Source: JANNUT01 sp046331425
Lineage (GTDB): Bacteria > Acidobacteriota > Polarisedimenticolia > J045
DNA length: 64,000 nucleotides
Direction: 5' to 3'
Assembly: GCA_046331425.1 (NCBI GenBank)
Contig: JAXLQU010000016.1
Location: forward strand, 50,843 to 114,842
The position numbers were made by a program, and so were the translations under genes. Under the pieces are notes generated by a model, which saw nothing but the letters and a program-made list of their open reading frames with translations, did no database searches and was not told where the DNA came from. Positions within the stretch are counted from its first letter, which is position 1. Every line of letters begins with the position of its first letter. Positions 62,803 through 64,000 of this stretch are shown here, one piece after another.

Positions 62803-63591
62803 TTACTTCGATCCCTGGTGTTGCATGGTGAGTGTGGCCGTCTTTACCGACGATCCGTCGGGGCCGCACTCGTAAGCCAACTGTGTCTTATTGTCGCCCA
62901 ACACATCGATTGCATGCGGATCGCACTCTCCGTCATTGCCGCCGCCGAAGCGATGCTGACCCTCGTACTCGTTGACCTTGCGGGTCAACAAGTCGGCCTT
63001 GTCAGGGAATCCTTCGTTGGACTGCATCACGACCTGATAACCCCACTTGGTCGGATCGCCCTCGCCGAGGTCCTTGAGATTGACCGTGGCGGTGATCGAA
63101 CGACCGCCGCCGCGCGTGCGCAGCGGAATCACCACGGCACCGGCCATCGCGCCGGCCTTGGTTTGCACTTCATTCTTCACGCGACCGACCTGCTGCGGCG
63201 ACAAGATCACCACTTTGTCCCAGGCCGAGTCGGGCGCGAACGCGATGTTCAGACCGGGCAACCCGGTGGTGAACGTCGGGCCCTTGCTGCCGGTCTGGAT
63301 GAAGATGAAGACCATTTGAACCGAGAAGCCGGTCTTCATGCCCCATGGATCTTCGATCGTGGAATTGGTTCCCACTTCGAAGTCGGCCTTGTCGCCCTTG
63401 ACCTTCAGCTTGAAGCTGGTGATGTCGAACGAGCCGGCCTTGTACACGCCGTCGGTCGGATACGAGTACGTACCCGGACCGTTGTCGTCGCCCGTGGGGT
63501 CGGCAATCGACACCTCTTGGGCGAACGCCGGCGCGGCCAACAGCGCAACCACAGCCAGCGCCGTCCACCACGAAACCTGTCTCCTACACAT
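62803..63591 (-). CDS. Exported glucodextranase C-terminal-domain-like protein 2
   Basis: 262 aa from ATG at 63591 with AGGAGG 8 bases before it; the longer ORF upstream is inside the permease gene. Signal peptide SWWTALAVVALLAAPAFA, then IADPTGDDNGPGTYSYPTDGVYKAGSFDITSF, the glucodextranase-C signature. A calcium-like Asp-rich start and beta-rich body suggest a sugar-binding DOMON-like domain. 23 bases separate it from the permease and 22 from the porin, so it sits in the operon. Confidence 0.82.
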   Translation of the reverse strand: MCRRQVSWWTALAVVALLAAPAFAQEVSIADPTGDDNGPGTYSYPTDGVYKAGSFDITSFKLKVKGDKADFEVGTNSTIEDPWGMKTGFSVQMVFIFIQTGSKGPTFTTGLPGLNIAFAPDSAWDKVVILSPQQVGRVKNEVQTKAGAMAGAVVIPLRTRGGGRSITATVNLKDLGEGDPTKWGYQVVMQSNEGFPDKADLLTRKVNEYEGQHRFGGGNDGECDPHAIDVLGDNKTQLAYECGPDGSSVKTATLTMQHQGSK

Positions 63592-63614
63592 TGCAGTTCC
63601 TCCTTTGAATTTCG

Positions 63615-64000
63615 TCAGCCCTTGACGGCTCCTGCCGTCAATCCCGATACCAAAAACTTCTGCAAGAACATGAACAGCACGACGACCGGAATCGAAACGA
63701 TGATCGAGCCGGCCGCAAAGTAGCCCCATTGCTGCGAGAACCCGCCGACGAAGAAACGCAGACCGACGGGGGCGGTGTACATCACCTCTTTGTCCATGAA
63801 CGTCGCCGCGAGGATGAACTCGTTCCAGCCGGTCATGAACGAGAACAACGCCGTGACCGCCACCGCGGGTTTGGCCAGCGGCAAGATGATGCGGAAGAAG
63901 ATTGTCGAGGTGCTGGCGCCATCCATGATGGCCGCTTCCTCGAGCTCCTTCGGGATCGTGTCGAAATAACCCTTCATCATCCAAACGCAAAACGGAATCG
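63615..64000 (-). CDS. Carbohydrate ABC transporter permease, MalG-type (5' end outside window)
   Basis: The visible 128 residues are the C-terminal part. The EAA loop is IPKELEEAAIMDGASTSTIFFRIILPLAKPA, diagnostic of binding-protein-dependent permeases, and is followed by membrane segments (VAVTALFSFMTGWNEFILA, VSIPVVVLFMFLQKFLVSGLTAGAVKG). The ending is typical of MalG-like subunits. It couples to an ATPase and binding protein presumably located beyond the window. First visible gene of the minus-strand operon. Confidence 0.93.
   Translation of the reverse strand, partial: IPFCVWMMKGYFDTIPKELEEAAIMDGASTSTIFFRIILPLAKPAVAVTALFSFMTGWNEFILAATFMDKEVMYTAPVGLRFFVGGFSQQWGYFAAGSIIVSIPVVVLFMFLQKFLVSGLTAGAVKG

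Overview
The window comes from a GC-rich chromosome of a diderm bacterium. Evidence for an outer membrane is a porin-like beta-barrel ending in phenylalanine, several lipoboxes, and genes for an aryl-polyene-type pigment. The mix (glucodextranase-C-type secreted proteins beside a maltose-type ABC permease, S8 protease with Trp-Gly-Asp-Gly repeats, M1 and M13 peptidases, chorismatase) would suit Acidobacteriota or a neighbouring phylum, but that is inference. The adjacent rsmG-mnmG-parA-parB block with two parS palindromes indicates an origin-proximal chromosomal region. No rRNA, tRNA or CRISPR array was recognised.

Layout. 1-5 kb: end of a TPR protein, rsmG, mnmG, parS sites, parA, parB. 5-8.6 kb: a three-gene unit of a cytosolic subtilisin-like protease, a caspase-fold (C25/CHAT-like) protease and a small basic protein; this is the best candidate for an undescribed system. 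8.6-14 kb: mutY, a PilZ protein, an alpha/beta hydrolase, a large M1-type metallopeptidase. 14.1-16 kb: chorismatase plus two hot-dog dehydratase-like proteins. 16-23 kb: a low-complexity protein, a repeat-bearing secreted subtilase, an AraC regulator and an M13 peptidase. 23-29.3 kb: HD-domain protein, APC permease, YqeY, XRE/TPR protein, DUF1579-like protein and tatD. 29.4-41.1 kb: DUF2062-methyltransferase fusion, polysaccharide deacetylase, AMP ligase, ACP, ketosynthase, chain-length-factor-like ketosynthase, glycosyltransferase, Fe-S membrane protein, ketoreductase and MMPL exporter. Together with 14.1-16 kb this looks like a split aryl polyene (xanthomonadin-like) pathway with a chorismate-derived hydroxybenzoate starter.

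41-48 kb is a scarred region: a frameshifted HNH endonuclease gene, a broken partial duplicate of an amino-acid decarboxylase gene, an IS66 transposase remnant, then the intact decarboxylase. 48.3-51.9 kb is an operon for 5-oxoproline uptake and hydrolysis (permease-pxpB-pxpC-pxpA). 52-57.6 kb holds an ATP-grasp enzyme, an orphan C-terminal piece of a VWA/YfbK-like protein, a class D beta-lactamase, a lipoprotein hydrolase, a cation/proton antiporter and a ParB-fold protein. 57.7-64 kb is an alpha-glucan/maltodextrin region: lipoprotein alpha-amylase, two glucodextranase-C-like secreted proteins, a porin and a MalG-type permease that runs off the window.

A family of hairpin-forming repeats carrying the core TCGGGGACG occurs five times (13.9, 23.0, 27.4, 28.5 and 59.4 kb). 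Several copies touch coding sequence: they supply a stop codon, the last residues of a protein, or the whole region just upstream of a start codon. Several genes have a -10-like hexamer only 5-10 nt before the start and no Shine-Dalgarno sequence, suggesting leaderless transcripts.
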